Counted from the stretch's first letter, positions 27,523 to 35,965 are shown. The stretch: 64,000 nucleotides of DNA from an uncultured Porphyromonadaceae bacterium (GCA_900538555.1 UPYI01000009.1:62001-126000); one strand, 5' to 3'. A program made the numbers and translations. The notes: generated by a model not told the origin, from the letters alone.

Positions 27523-28833
27523 TTAATGAACAATTACTTTAAGAACTGCATTTTCGCTTTTTACTAAATAGATACCCGGTGCGAAATCTACTTGCAGAGA
27601 ACCATTCAAAGCATACGTTCCGACTTCCATACCCGAAACCGAATATACGCTCACCTTTCCGGCATCACCCTCTACATAAAGTTTACCGTTACCACCCCAC
27701 GCTTTCACCGTCGAGACAACGGTGCTTTCTATTGCCGAAGTAGCCACAGCCGAAATGTAGATGTTGTCGAGATAAGTCGTCTCGGCTACCGTGATGTTAT
27801 CCGTACCAAAACGCTCGTTGGGTGAGAAATAGAACTGTTTGAACGTAGTACCGATGTATTCTTGCAGGTCGATGACAATCTCTTGCCAGCCTTCCGAGCC
27901 GGTAAAGGGTATCTCCTGATCCTTATAGGCACAAGTTCCGCCCCACGTTTCCATACCGAAAGTCGAGTTTTCGTTCCGTAAGATCGAGAAATGCAGATAG
28001 CGGCCGTCAGCTTCGGAAATCTCGGTCAGTTGGTTTTCCTCGCCCAAAAGCATACCGATAGCGACACCGAACCAGTCGGCATTTCCCCAAGCCCACTCCG
28101 AATCGGTAGGATCCTGTACGATTTTCAATACCTTGTCACTGCCATTAACAGCATCTTTCAACGGATTCTCAACCACTTCGGCAGTAGAGGTAGCATTCGC
28201 ACCACCCAGTTCGACGCTGTAATTCTCCGATTCGAAATCGACCGCATATTCGGTAGGAACGATCATCAGGTAGGGAGGTTTCACATATTCATACGGATCA
28301 CCGCCTTCGTAGAAGATTTCGGTACGGCGGTAACAGGGAATCCAGTTCGCTACATCTTCCTTCGCCACCATCGTCACCTTAATCTCTTTAACCCCGGCGG
28401 GCAACGCAGCCTGATACCACACATCAACCCAATAGCTGTTTCCTTGCACGGCATCGTACGATTTCTCGATTTTCATATCGGGAATCTCATGATAGTTCAA
28501 TTCATCGGTCGAATATTCCACAGTAATGAATTCGTCGAAATCAGCCCGGTCGTTGGGCACCATAGCATTGATGATAAAACCTGTGATGTTTTTGTTTCCC
28601 CAGACATCCCGATTGAAGATCAGCGACGTAGGAGTTGATGCTGATGATTTTTGTACATAACTTCCGTCTTCGTAAAAGACAGAGGCGTTATCGTTATACA
28701 AGGCACTGCCACCTTCGATATAGCAATCGTTTTCGATCTCGGCTTGCGTCATTTCATTTACATAGGTCTGTGCTCCGACACTAAAAGAGGTCAGTGCCAT
28801 ACCCATAACTAATACGTTGAAGATTTTTTTCAT
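27523..28833 (-). CDS. Secreted surface protein with sorting-like C-terminus
   Basis: 436 residues. Signal peptide to about VGAQT. The N-terminal half is beta-rich, with YDAVQGNSYWVDVWYQAALP near 125-145, and recalls discoidin-like glycan-binding modules. The second half (DFESENYSVELGG, LHFSILRNENSTFG, GSEGWQEIVIDLQEY, TTYLDNIYIS) resembles domains of the DUF4465 or carbohydrate-binding kind. The last about 70 residues (VSVYSVSGMEVGTYALNG, ending ENAVLKVIVH) resemble a Por/T9SS sorting domain. No catalytic residues stand out, so it is probably a surface glycan-binding protein of the locus. It lies between the symporter and SusC genes on the same strand. The assignment is by position and fold type only. 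Confidence 0.7.
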   Translation of the reverse strand: MKKIFNVLVMGMALTSFSVGAQTYVNEMTQAEIENDCYIEGGSALYNDNASVFYEDGSYVQKSSASTPTSLIFNRDVWGNKNITGFIINAMVPNDRADFDEFITVEYSTDELNYHEIPDMKIEKSYDAVQGNSYWVDVWYQAALPAGVKEIKVTMVAKEDVANWIPCYRRTEIFYEGGDPYEYVKPPYLMIVPTEYAVDFESENYSVELGGANATSTAEVVENPLKDAVNGSDKVLKIVQDPTDSEWAWGNADWFGVAIGMLLGEENQLTEISEADGRYLHFSILRNENSTFGMETWGGTCAYKDQEIPFTGSEGWQEIVIDLQEYIGTTFKQFYFSPNERFGTDNITVAETTYLDNIYISAVATSAIESTVVSTVKAWGGNGKLYVEGDAGKVSVYSVSGMEVGTYALNGSLQVDFAPGIYLVKSENAVLKVIVH

Positions 28834-28866
28834 AATGTGTTATTTTAAGGGTTAATAATTAGTTCA

Positions 28867-30507
28867 TCAGAAAAAGCAGTAATATTCCAGCAAGGCAATG
28901 ACAATCAAGGCAATGCTGATATATCTGAAATTTTTATACCAGGGTACTGTTTTCAGTTCGCGTGTATCGTCCTGCCACACCGATTTGTTCCACGTATAAG
29001 ACTCGACATCGGTCTGCTTACTCTTGTCGCACTTACTTACAATCACATTTACAAGTATGCTCAATACCAACAGAATGGGTACCCACAGCAAGAAATGGAA
29101 CGGGACTTCACCACCAAAGCCGAACTTATAAGTCATGATCAATGCCGACATAACCAGTCCCGACATCAATCCGGCGAATGCACCGTTACGGGTCGAACCT
29201 TTCCAGAAAAGACCGATCAGGAAAGTGCCTACGATCGGAGGTGCCAGATAGGACGAAAACTCCTGATAATAGGCTACCAAAGAGGCAAACTTGCCGATGA
29301 GCGGAGCCCACGCCACGGCAATGACAAGGGCGATAAACGAAGTCCACTGTCCCACGCGCACCAAATGACGGGGCGACGATGCGGGACGCCACGACTTGTA
29401 AAAGTCCATGGTAAACAGGGTCGATACCGAGTTCAACGTCGCACTCAGTGTAGAGGTGAGCGCCGATACCATACAGGCAATCATCACACCGATCATTCCT
29501 ACGGGCAACAGTTTCAAGATCAACCGCGGATATACCTCGTTGGTATCAATACCGTATTGCGTACGCAACGTGTTGCCGTCGATAATCTCGTTGGGAAGCA
29601 CATCGCCCACACCGAAGAGGTCGATCATGCGGGCTACCATTCCCGGCGTAATGAAGATAAACAGGGTGAAGACATAGAGGAACGCCACGAACAGAAAACC
29701 CAACCGACCTTCATTTACGGTTTTTGCCGACATGACCCGCTGCACCATCACCTGATTGTTGCCCCAGAAATAGAACCCCAGAATAGGTATGGAGAGAAAT
29801 ATCGAGAACCACGGCACCGTGGTGTCGGTATTGGGACGAATCAGGTTCAACCACACCCCGTCGTGAAAACGGTCTGCAAAATTGTCCCACCCTCCTACCG
29901 AGTTGAAACAAAAAACAGATAGCAACACCGATCCGGCTATCAGTATGACCGACTGTATCATATCGGCATTGATTGCCGACGACAGTCCGCCGATAATCGT
30001 ATAAGTTCCAGCCATAAGCGCCATGCCTATGATTATCCACATCATATCCATTCCGGGAAAGACAATCTTCAAGATAAGCGCACCCGTATAGAGGGCTGCA
30101 CCGGCATCGAGAAACACATTGCCTATAATGGTGATGAACGAGAAGTATTTGCGCGATCGGTTGTCGAACCGCCGCCCCAGATACTCGGGTATCGTGTATA
30201 TCCCCGACTTGATGTAGAACGGTAGGAAAAACAGCGATACGAATATGATGACAAAAATCGCACCTACATTATAATTAAAGACGGCAATACCGCTGATGAA
30301 ACCTTCGCCCGAATGCCCCATGAGCGTCGAACTGCTCACGCTGGCGGCAAACAGCGAAGAGCCCACGACAAACCAGTTCTGCGATTTACCAGCCAGAAAA
30401 TAGTCGTTGGCATTCTCGTTCTTCTTGTTTTTAAGAGCCCACCAGATGATGCCCACAACAAAAAGGAGAATGACGGCAATATCGATATTGGATATATTCA
30501 ATTCCAT
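28867..30507 (-). CDS. Sodium:solute symporter (SSS family)
   Basis: 546 residues with about 13-14 hydrophobic segments. It has the SSS-family pattern: DYFLAGKSQNWFVVGSSLFA near 37-56, GIYTIPEYLGRRFDNRSR near 103-120, MIACMVSALTSTLSATLNS near 340-358, then SLVAYYQEFSSYLAPPIVGTF. Relatives of this SGLT-like type in polysaccharide loci move monosaccharides or short glycosides across the inner membrane with Na+. Its stop lies 33 bases before the next gene's start, and only 5 bases separate it from the GH130 gene. With a cytoplasmic GH130 enzyme and cytoplasmic methyltransferases beside it, it is the likely route for the methylated sugar or disaccharide into the cell. Confidence 0.93.
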   Translation of the reverse strand: MELNISNIDIAVILLFVVGIIWWALKNKKNENANDYFLAGKSQNWFVVGSSLFAASVSSSTLMGHSGEGFISGIAVFNYNVGAIFVIIFVSLFFLPFYIKSGIYTIPEYLGRRFDNRSRKYFSFITIIGNVFLDAGAALYTGALILKIVFPGMDMMWIIIGMALMAGTYTIIGGLSSAINADMIQSVILIAGSVLLSVFCFNSVGGWDNFADRFHDGVWLNLIRPNTDTTVPWFSIFLSIPILGFYFWGNNQVMVQRVMSAKTVNEGRLGFLFVAFLYVFTLFIFITPGMVARMIDLFGVGDVLPNEIIDGNTLRTQYGIDTNEVYPRLILKLLPVGMIGVMIACMVSALTSTLSATLNSVSTLFTMDFYKSWRPASSPRHLVRVGQWTSFIALVIAVAWAPLIGKFASLVAYYQEFSSYLAPPIVGTFLIGLFWKGSTRNGAFAGLMSGLVMSALIMTYKFGFGGEVPFHFLLWVPILLVLSILVNVIVSKCDKSKQTDVESYTWNKSVWQDDTRELKTVPWYKNFRYISIALIVIALLEYYCFF

Positions 30508-30512
30508 GAGTT

Positions 30513-31538
30513 CTATTTTTTCCGGCTATTCGATTTCACGAAGTCTATCAGTTCTTTAAAATCGCAGGTGGCAAGATTCACCCATTGATCGGATGCTCCG
30601 TAATAGACATACAGCGTACCATCCTTAACGACCGCCCCGGTAGGGAATACCACCCCCCAGCGATACAGCCCCTGGGTCTCTTCATACGTCTCGGGTTCGA
30701 GAATAAAATCCCGGGTTCGATACAACACTTTCGTCGGATCGTTCAAATCGAGAATAGCAGCACCTATACGATAGGTGAAGTTCTCATCCACACCGTGATA
30801 GAGCAGAAACCAGCCCTCATCGGTCTTGATAGGCGGCGTGTTTCCTCCGATCTTAACCTCCCACTCTTCCTCGCCTTTCATCAGCAATTTGCTTTCGGTA
30901 TTCCACATCATCAGATCGTCGGAACTCTTAATCCAGATCGAAGGATAATCGGTACCGTAATTGCCGTTGGCATTGACATAATCTTTGGGACGATGCAGCA
31001 TCCAATACTTACCGTTGATTTTCTCGGGAAACAGAATCACGTCGCGGTCGTCGAGCGAAGGTTCTGTAAGGCGACCCACTTTCTTGAAATGGCGCATATC
31101 TTTCGATACGGCAAGAGCCGTATTGCTTATATTCTCCCGCAAGCACTTCGGTGCATCGAGGTCATGCTCGGGCGCATGGACTTTGTCATATTCGTTTTTC
31201 CAATATTGCCCGGCAAAATAGGGACGGAAAGCGTATGTAATGAAAAACTCACTTCCCATCTTCACGATACGAGGGTCTTCATTCGAACCGGCATCGAACG
31301 AATCCTTACCCGGTGCAAATACCGGCTCGTCAGACACACGATTAAAATGAATACCATCCGTACTCTCGGCTTTTCCCAAATAGACCAAATGTTCCGAATC
31401 ATCTCCTGCGGCTCTGTAAAGCATGTGAAAAACTCCATCATCATAAATCACACCGGGATTACATACTACCAGACTTTCCCAATAGTTCTCCGGATTAGGC
31501 GATAGGATCGGATTACCCTCGTATTTTGTCAATTTCAT
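30513..31538 (-). CDS. GH130 glycosidase/phosphorylase
   Basis: About 341 residues from MKLTKYEGN; the longest frame adds 19 residues that lie in a promoter-like AT-rich leader. It is a five-bladed beta-propeller of GH130: NPILSP near 8-13, the Asp proton donor region SNEDPRIV near 92, RDVILFPEKINGKYWMLHRP near 165-185, and the later HGVDE and GAVVKDGTLYVYYGA. There is no signal peptide, so it is cytoplasmic. Known GH130 enzymes are phosphorylases or hydrolases of beta-mannosides; deciding between them needs the phosphate-binding residues in an alignment. It is the first gene of the minus-strand operon and points to mannose in the substrate, which is the only sugar hint in the locus. Confidence 0.92.
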   Translation of the reverse strand: MKLTKYEGNPILSPNPENYWESLVVCNPGVIYDDGVFHMLYRAAGDDSEHLVYLGKAESTDGIHFNRVSDEPVFAPGKDSFDAGSNEDPRIVKMGSEFFITYAFRPYFAGQYWKNEYDKVHAPEHDLDAPKCLRENISNTALAVSKDMRHFKKVGRLTEPSLDDRDVILFPEKINGKYWMLHRPKDYVNANGNYGTDYPSIWIKSSDDLMMWNTESKLLMKGEEEWEVKIGGNTPPIKTDEGWFLLYHGVDENFTYRIGAAILDLNDPTKVLYRTRDFILEPETYEETQGLYRWGVVFPTGAVVKDGTLYVYYGASDQWVNLATCDFKELIDFVKSNSRKK

Positions 31539-31569
31539 AATTACTTGATATTTAATATTATTTCTCTGG

Positions 31570-31577
31570 CAAAAATA
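31570..31577 (-). promoter_or_regulatory. -7 promoter element for GH130-symporter operon
   Basis: TATTTTTG on the minus strand, 31 bases before the MKLTKY start. There is no clear -33 TTG, as at 9461, which suits an activator-dependent promoter. It also argues against the earlier start at 31595. Confidence 0.5.
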
Positions 31578-31661
31578 AATCAAATACCCCATCAAGCTTG
31601 ATACATTTTAGTCAAATATATATATTATTTTGAACAACAACGAACAATTTTTTATTAGATT

Positions 31662-31677
31662 TTTTCAAAATAGTATC
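31662..31677 (-). promoter_or_regulatory. Putative regulator site, second copy of the 16-base motif
   Basis: On the minus strand it reads GATACTATTTTGAAAA, identical to 9354-9369. It ends 84 bases before the -7 element at 31577. Orientation relative to the controlled gene is the same as in the esterase promoter. It also lies in the intergenic region of the AraC gene. Confidence 0.55.
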
Positions 31678-31748
31678 TATAACACACCTTTATTATTATA
31701 TATCAATCATTTATAAAATAAATTTTTAAACAGAATCCATATACATTA

Positions 31749-31779
31749 TTGACAATATCCAAATTATTTATTATATTTG
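31749..31779 (+). promoter_or_regulatory. Promoter of AraC regulator gene
   Basis: TTG (31749-31751), 20 bases, then TATATTTG (31772-31779). A full consensus match, 25 bases before the start codon. Confidence 0.7.
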
Positions 31780-31804
31780 CCCTATACATTAAACTGCTCC
31801 GATT

Positions 31805-32674
31805 ATGAAAAATATACAGCACGAAATCACCCCGCTCAACGAAGACGACCTATTCATCATTCTCAATCACCCGAAAGCCGACTTCGACTATCCGATCCAT
31901 TTCCACTCCGATTTCGAATTGAATCTGGTATTGGATGAGTTCGGCAGGCGCATCGTAGGCGATTCTATCGAACCTTTCGAAGATGTAGATCTGGTTCTGA
32001 CGGGTCCCAATGTTCCGCACAAATGGGACGGAAACAACATCGAGAGCAACCACGTCATCACCATACAGTTTCACGAGCAGCTCCTCACCTTCCCCATCCT
32101 CCAAAAACGCATGTTCGCCTCGATCAAAGAGATGCTCGAAAAGTCGAGAAGAGGTATCCAGTTCACCGAAAACAAGAACTCCGATATCATCAAGCGGATC
32201 GTATCCATGACCCAAATGACAGGATTCAACGTCTGCCTCGAATTTTTCGCCCTACTCTATGACCTATCGACCAGCCCGCGCCAAAGGATTCTGGCAAGCG
32301 GGACGTTCGACAACAACAGCATCCTGCGCGACTCGAAAAGCCGGCGAATCGCAAAGATCAACGAATACATCAACAGCAACTATATGAACCCGATCAAGTT
32401 GTGTGACATTGCCGAACTGGTATCGATGAGCGACTCTGCCCTCAGCCATTTCTTCAAAAAACGTACGAACCGGAATATCGTCGATTATATCAACGACATA
32501 CGCATAAGCAACGCCACGAAAATGTTGTTCGAAACCACCAACTCGATCAGCGAAATCGCATTCCTGTGCGGATTCAACAACATATCGAACTTCAACCGCA
32601 TTTTCAAAAAGAACCGGGGCAAAACACCATCGGAATACCGGGAGTCGATTCAGAAAATCATGATCAAATATTGA
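31805..32674 (+). CDS. AraC-family transcriptional regulator of the glycan/methyl-transfer locus
   Basis: 289 residues. The N-terminal half is a cupin-like sensing domain (HFHSDFELNLVLDEFG, VLTGPNVPHKWDG) with two His clusters that may hold a ligand or metal. The C-terminal 100 residues form the two AraC helix-turn-helix units: KLCDIAELVSMSDSALSHFF and SISEIAFLCGFNNISNFNRIF, then KTPSEYRE. It is transcribed divergently from the GH130-symporter-SusCD operon, the common position for a locus regulator. It is the only regulator in the locus; there is no hybrid two-component sensor or ECF sigma pair. I infer that it binds the 16-base motif found at 9354 and 31662. Inducer unknown. Confidence 0.9.
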   Translation: MKNIQHEITPLNEDDLFIILNHPKADFDYPIHFHSDFELNLVLDEFGRRIVGDSIEPFEDVDLVLTGPNVPHKWDGNNIESNHVITIQFHEQLLTFPILQKRMFASIKEMLEKSRRGIQFTENKNSDIIKRIVSMTQMTGFNVCLEFFALLYDLSTSPRQRILASGTFDNNSILRDSKSRRIAKINEYINSNYMNPIKLCDIAELVSMSDSALSHFFKKRTNRNIVDYINDIRISNATKMLFETTNSISEIAFLCGFNNISNFNRIFKKNRGKTPSEYRESIQKIMIKY

Positions 32675-32825
32675 CGGTCTTTCCGGAACCCCGTCCGATA
32701 TACAATAATTATTTATACCTATATAAAAAAACGCCACATAACGACGACGCACGACGTTGTGTGACGAATCAAATGCTTTACGGCCTCTCCTTAACGCAAC
32801 TTCCCCGCTTCGGTTCTCCGAAACA

Positions 32826-33518
32826 TTATCCTTCGTCGGGAGAGAGATAAGCGCGTTCCAGCGATTTCCACAAATTGTTATCCGGCACCGGAGCGGTCAC
32901 ATCTATAATCTGATGCGAAACCGGATGTTCGAAACGAATATGTCGGGCATGCAGGCAGATCCCGCCGTCGGGATTGGAACGCTCCGAACCATATTTCAAA
33001 TCGCCTTTGATCGGACAGCCGATCTTCGCCAGCTGGCAACGGATCTGATGATGTCTTCCGGTCTTCAAATCAATTTCCAGCAAAAAATAGCGATCGCCAC
33101 GCGCCGCGATCCGATACCCCAGCACCGCTTTCTGCGCACCGGGACGCATCCGGTCGTAAGCCACCGATTTGTTTTGCTTTTCATTACGAACCAAATAGTG
33201 CGTAATCTCGTCCGACTCCTTCGGAGGACAGTTTTTCACAATCGCCCAATAGCTCTTCTTCACACTGCCCACTCGAAACATCTCGTTCAGTCTCGCCAAA
33301 GCCTTACTGGTTTTCGCGAATACGACAACGCCGCTCACCGGACGATCGAGCCGATGCGTCACACCGACAAACACATTGCCGGGTTTATCGTACTTCTCTT
33401 TCAACCATTGTTTCAGCATCTCCGACAACGGAGTGTCTCCGGTCTTATCGCCTTGTACGATTTCCGAATTGTTCTTATTGACAATGAGTATATGATTGTC
33501 TTCGTAGATTACCTCCAT
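32826..33518 (-). CDS. RluA-family pseudouridine synthase
   Basis: 230 residues. The catalytic motif HRLDRPVSG has Asp58, which attacks the uridine ring in this family. GRHHQIRCQLAKIG and LHARHIRFEHP are the other RluA hallmarks. There is no S4 domain, and the length is short, as in RluA/TruC-like members. The target (rRNA or tRNA position) cannot be told from the sequence. It converges with the AraC gene, with a 150-base gap in which I see nothing, and is separated from FabG by a bidirectional terminator. Confidence 0.93.
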   Translation of the reverse strand: MEVIYEDNHILIVNKNNSEIVQGDKTGDTPLSEMLKQWLKEKYDKPGNVFVGVTHRLDRPVSGVVVFAKTSKALARLNEMFRVGSVKKSYWAIVKNCPPKESDEITHYLVRNEKQNKSVAYDRMRPGAQKAVLGYRIAARGDRYFLLEIDLKTGRHHQIRCQLAKIGCPIKGDLKYGSERSNPDGGICLHARHIRFEHPVSHQIIDVTAPVPDNNLWKSLERAYLSPDEG

Positions 33519-33602
33519 AACAAACGATTACAGCTAATAAAACAACAAAAAACTTGCCCGACGGTCGCGCCGGTACAAGATCCCGACAATCCGGAATAAA
33601 AG

Positions 33603-33641
33603 AGGGGTTGTGTCGAAATTCAAGTTTGCGATACAACCCCT
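33603..33641. terminator. Bidirectional terminator with family 2 stub
   Basis: A 9-base stem (33603-33611 and 33633-33641). The stub after it, GTGCGTCAGAATGTCTAA, is the start of the family 2 tail and runs into the FabG stop codon. On the minus strand it terminates FabG. Confidence 0.75.
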
Positions 33642-33664
33642 TTTCGGTGCGTCAGAATGTCTAA

Positions 33665-34411
33665 TTACATATTCATACCGCCATCCACTTGGATAACTTG
33701 TCCCGATACATACGACGACATATCGGAAGCGAGGAAAGTGGCAATGTTGGCAACATCTTCCGGCGTACCGCCACGGCGAAGAGGAATTTTCTTTGCCCAT
33801 TCGGCTTTCACTTCATCCGACAGAGATGCCGTCATATCGGTGATGATAAAGCCCGGAGCGATAGCATTGGCACGGATGCCGCGCGAACCCAACTCCTGAG
33901 CAATAGATTTAGCCAACCCGATCATACCGGCTTTCGAAGCCGAATAGTTGCATTGTCCGGCATTTCCGTGTACACCTACGACCGAAGCCATGTTAATAAT
34001 GCTACCGCCTCTTTGACGCATCATGACAGGCGTAACCGCATGGATAAAGTTGAACGCCGATTTCAGATTGACATTCAATACCATATCCCATTGTTTCTCT
34101 TCCATACGCATCATCAGTCCGTCGCGAGTGATGCCGGCATTGTTTACAAGGATGTCGATACGACCGAAATCTTTCATGATTTCAGCAACCACTTTGTGTG
34201 TATCTTCATAATCGGCAGCATTCGAAGCATAGCCTTTTGCTTTCACGCCAAACGCTGCGATCTCATCTTCCGTAGCTTTTGCTTTTTCGTCGATCACCAG
34301 ATCCGTAAAGGCGATATCTGCGCCTTCGGAAGCAAACTTCAAGGCGATAGCTTTACCTATGCCCCGTGCGGCGCCCGTAACGACAGCCACTTTTCCTTCA
34401 AGTAATTTCAT
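33665..34411 (-). CDS. fabG: 3-oxoacyl-ACP reductase (FabG-type SDR)
   Basis: 248 residues, a classical short-chain dehydrogenase. The nucleotide motif VTGAARGIGKAIA is at 11-23, NNAG at 90-93, and the catalytic Ser143, Tyr156 and Lys160 in YSASK; the C-terminus GQVIQVDGGMNM is typical for FabG. It reduces beta-ketoacyl-ACP with NADPH in fatty-acid elongation. The TetR-type gene upstream on the same strand is 143 bases away, with a family 1 repeat between them, so co-transcription is possible. Other SDR roles cannot be excluded, but the match is that of the housekeeping enzyme. Confidence 0.92.
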   Translation of the reverse strand: MKLLEGKVAVVTGAARGIGKAIALKFASEGADIAFTDLVIDEKAKATEDEIAAFGVKAKGYASNAADYEDTHKVVAEIMKDFGRIDILVNNAGITRDGLMMRMEEKQWDMVLNVNLKSAFNFIHAVTPVMMRQRGGSIINMASVVGVHGNAGQCNYSASKAGMIGLAKSIAQELGSRGIRANAIAPGFIITDMTASLSDEVKAEWAKKIPLRRGGTPEDVANIATFLASDMSSYVSGQVIQVDGGMNM

Positions 34412-34478
34412 TGTAATAAAATTTAATTTCTTACCGCCGCACCTTTGTGCAGGGCGGCATTCATGTTAATGTTCTCGT

Positions 34479-34551
34479 TTATATTCATGCACCTTTTCTA
34501 CGCCCGGCATAGTCCGAACCAAACCGGCTCTCCGACTATCGAAAATGTGCG
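34479..34551 (-). repeat. Family 1 repeat, single unit
   Basis: One unit read on the minus strand, with GCATAGTCCGAAC, CCGGCTCT and CTATCGAAAA on the plus strand. It ends 4 bases before the stop of the TetR-type gene. Same direction as the flanking genes. Confidence 0.75.
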
Positions 34552-34554
34552 TCC

Positions 34555-35133
34555 CTATTTTTTGATTCCGTACAACACGAAATCGAGTATATACTCTTTC
34601 AAGCGGGAAGTATCTACCCCTAATTCCGAGAAATTCCCCCGAATGTAAGGCACTTCCATCCCTTTGATCGCATAGTGCATAATCGCCGCCGTAGCCCGGA
34701 TGCTCGGTATCCGGAATGCGCCTTTTTCCACACCCTCCTCCAATATGGCATACAGCAAACAAATCTCCTTATTGTCAATATCGCGACGTGCCTGCTCTAC
34801 ATTCCGGATGTTCTGGAAAAATTCGGCACGCAACGAACCGTTACGCTCCACCAGCTCTTTCACCGCCTCCAAGCGCACGAATACGTAATTGACCAGTTTT
34901 TCTTCGGGTGGCAAATCTTTTTGAACGATTTCCTTATACCGGGCATACAGCGCATCCGATTCGCTTTTGATCACCGCCAAATAAATCTCATTCTTACTTT
35001 TAAAATAAGTATAGACCGTGCGGCGCCCCTTTCCGGATGTTTCCGCTATATCGTTCATTGTCGTATTGGCATACCCCTTGTCGGCAAACAGCCGACGGGC
35101 TACATCGATCAATAAAGTTCTCGTTTTGGACAT
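34555..35133 (-). CDS. TetR-family transcriptional regulator
   Basis: 192 residues. The N-terminal helix-turn-helix is clear: RRLFADKGYANTTMNDIAE, then GKGRRTVYTYFKSKNEIYLAV (13-55). The C-terminal ligand domain is helical, with no specific signature. It lies upstream of FabG in the same direction and has its own consensus promoter at 35237-35267, about 100 bases before the start. It might control fatty-acid genes, given its neighbour, but that is only position-based. Confidence 0.9.
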   Translation of the reverse strand: MSKTRTLLIDVARRLFADKGYANTTMNDIAETSGKGRRTVYTYFKSKNEIYLAVIKSESDALYARYKEIVQKDLPPEEKLVNYVFVRLEAVKELVERNGSLRAEFFQNIRNVEQARRDIDNKEICLLYAILEEGVEKGAFRIPSIRATAAIMHYAIKGMEVPYIRGNFSELGVDTSRLKEYILDFVLYGIKK

Positions 35134-35236
35134 CCGATTCTATTTTTAAGTATTCCGTGCATTCGGCACTCGCCCCACCGCAAAGGCAATCGAAATCGGA
35201 ATCTCTCCGCTATTGCACATCCGTCAAAGGCTTGTG

Positions 35237-35267
35237 CAAAAGTAGATATTTTATACAGATACACAAA
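35237..35267 (-). promoter_or_regulatory. Promoter of TetR-type gene
   Basis: On the minus strand, TTTG (35267-35264), 19 bases, then TACTTTTG (35244-35237). Full consensus match. The rest of the 344-base gap up to the tRNA is AT-rich, with nothing further recognised except the tRNA promoter. Confidence 0.65.
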
Positions 35268-35433
35268 ATTATCCCCCTATTTATTCCATATTTCACGCTC
35301 CGTCCCCATCGTTTGGATAGCAAATCCGACAAACCGGAAGAAATCGCCTCTAAAAAAACAGTACACTAAACAACTAACAATCAATAAATTAATACAAACA
35401 AAACATTTTGTTTAAAAAAAAGTATCGAAAATA

Positions 35434-35464
35434 TTTGCAAATACAAATACAAGTAGTACCTTTG
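35434..35464 (+). promoter_or_regulatory. Promoter of initiator tRNA gene
   Basis: TTTG (35434-35437), 19 bases, then TACCTTTG (35457-35464), 13 bases before the tRNA 5' end. It is a perfect consensus with almost no leader, as usual for tRNA genes. Confidence 0.8.
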
Positions 35465-35477
35465 CACTCACAAACAT

Positions 35478-35549
<72 letters not shown>

Positions 35550-35555
35550 CTACAC

Positions 35556-35594
35556 AAGGGGTTGTACCGAAAATAAGTTTCGATGCAACCCCTT
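35556..35594 (+). terminator. Terminator of tRNA-fMet
   Basis: A 9-base stem AAGGGGTTG (35556-35564) and its complement (35586-35594), followed by TTC. It belongs to the family 2 type of hairpin; AGATGCGTTAGAA follows. Confidence 0.8.
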
Positions 35595-35616
35595 TTCAGA
35601 TGCGTTAGAATACCTG

Positions 35617-35850
35617 AAATAAACTGCAAGCCGAGTGCAGAAGCGGCCAAGTGAAACTTGAACCGATTATGCTGAGGCGCAGCGTGATTATGTAAATAAA
35701 CTGCAAGCCGAATGCAGAAGCGGCCAAGTGAAACTTGAACCGATTATGCCGAGGCGCAGCGTGATTATGTAAATAAACTGCAAGCCGAGCGTAGAAGCGG
35801 TCAAGTGAAACTTAAACCGATTATGCCGAGGCGTAGCATTTATTGAAAAC
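35617..35850 (+). repeat. Family 3 tandem repeat, three 77-base units
   Basis: Units start at 35617, 35694 and 35771, so the period is exactly 77 bases. Each contains a CTGCA/TGCAG hairpin, AAGTGAAACTTGAACC and GATTATGCCGAGGCGCAGCG. The third unit diverges at its end (TTTATTGAAAACTAAAAG), the same end as the copy at 18011. No conserved frame. Confidence 0.85.
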
Positions 35851-35869
35851 TAAAAGTTTAAAATACAAG

Positions 35870-35965
35870 ATACCGAGAACAAGGGCGACAGGAGTTTCCT
35901 GCCGCAAACAACTTAATCCGAACTCCGATGGCAACGCAGCCGATCGGACATGAAGACACACTGCT
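35870..35965 (+). repeat. Family 2 repeat tail without hairpin
   Basis: Shares GAGAACAAGGGCGACAGGAGT, ACTTAATCCGAACTCCGATGG and GATCGGACATGAAGACACA-like blocks with 1714-1852 and 50771-50900. It appears split from its hairpin (35556-35594) by the family 3 array, which would mean the array was inserted later. Confidence 0.6.

Noticed and set aside
9515..32674. Integrated mobile element carrying the locus
   Set aside because: No integrase, transposase, direct repeats or tRNA boundary is seen at either end, and base composition looks like that of the flanks.
35617..35965. Possible CRISPR array at the tandem 77-base units
   Set aside because: The whole 77-base unit is repeated with no unique spacers, there are only three units, and there are no cas genes in the window.
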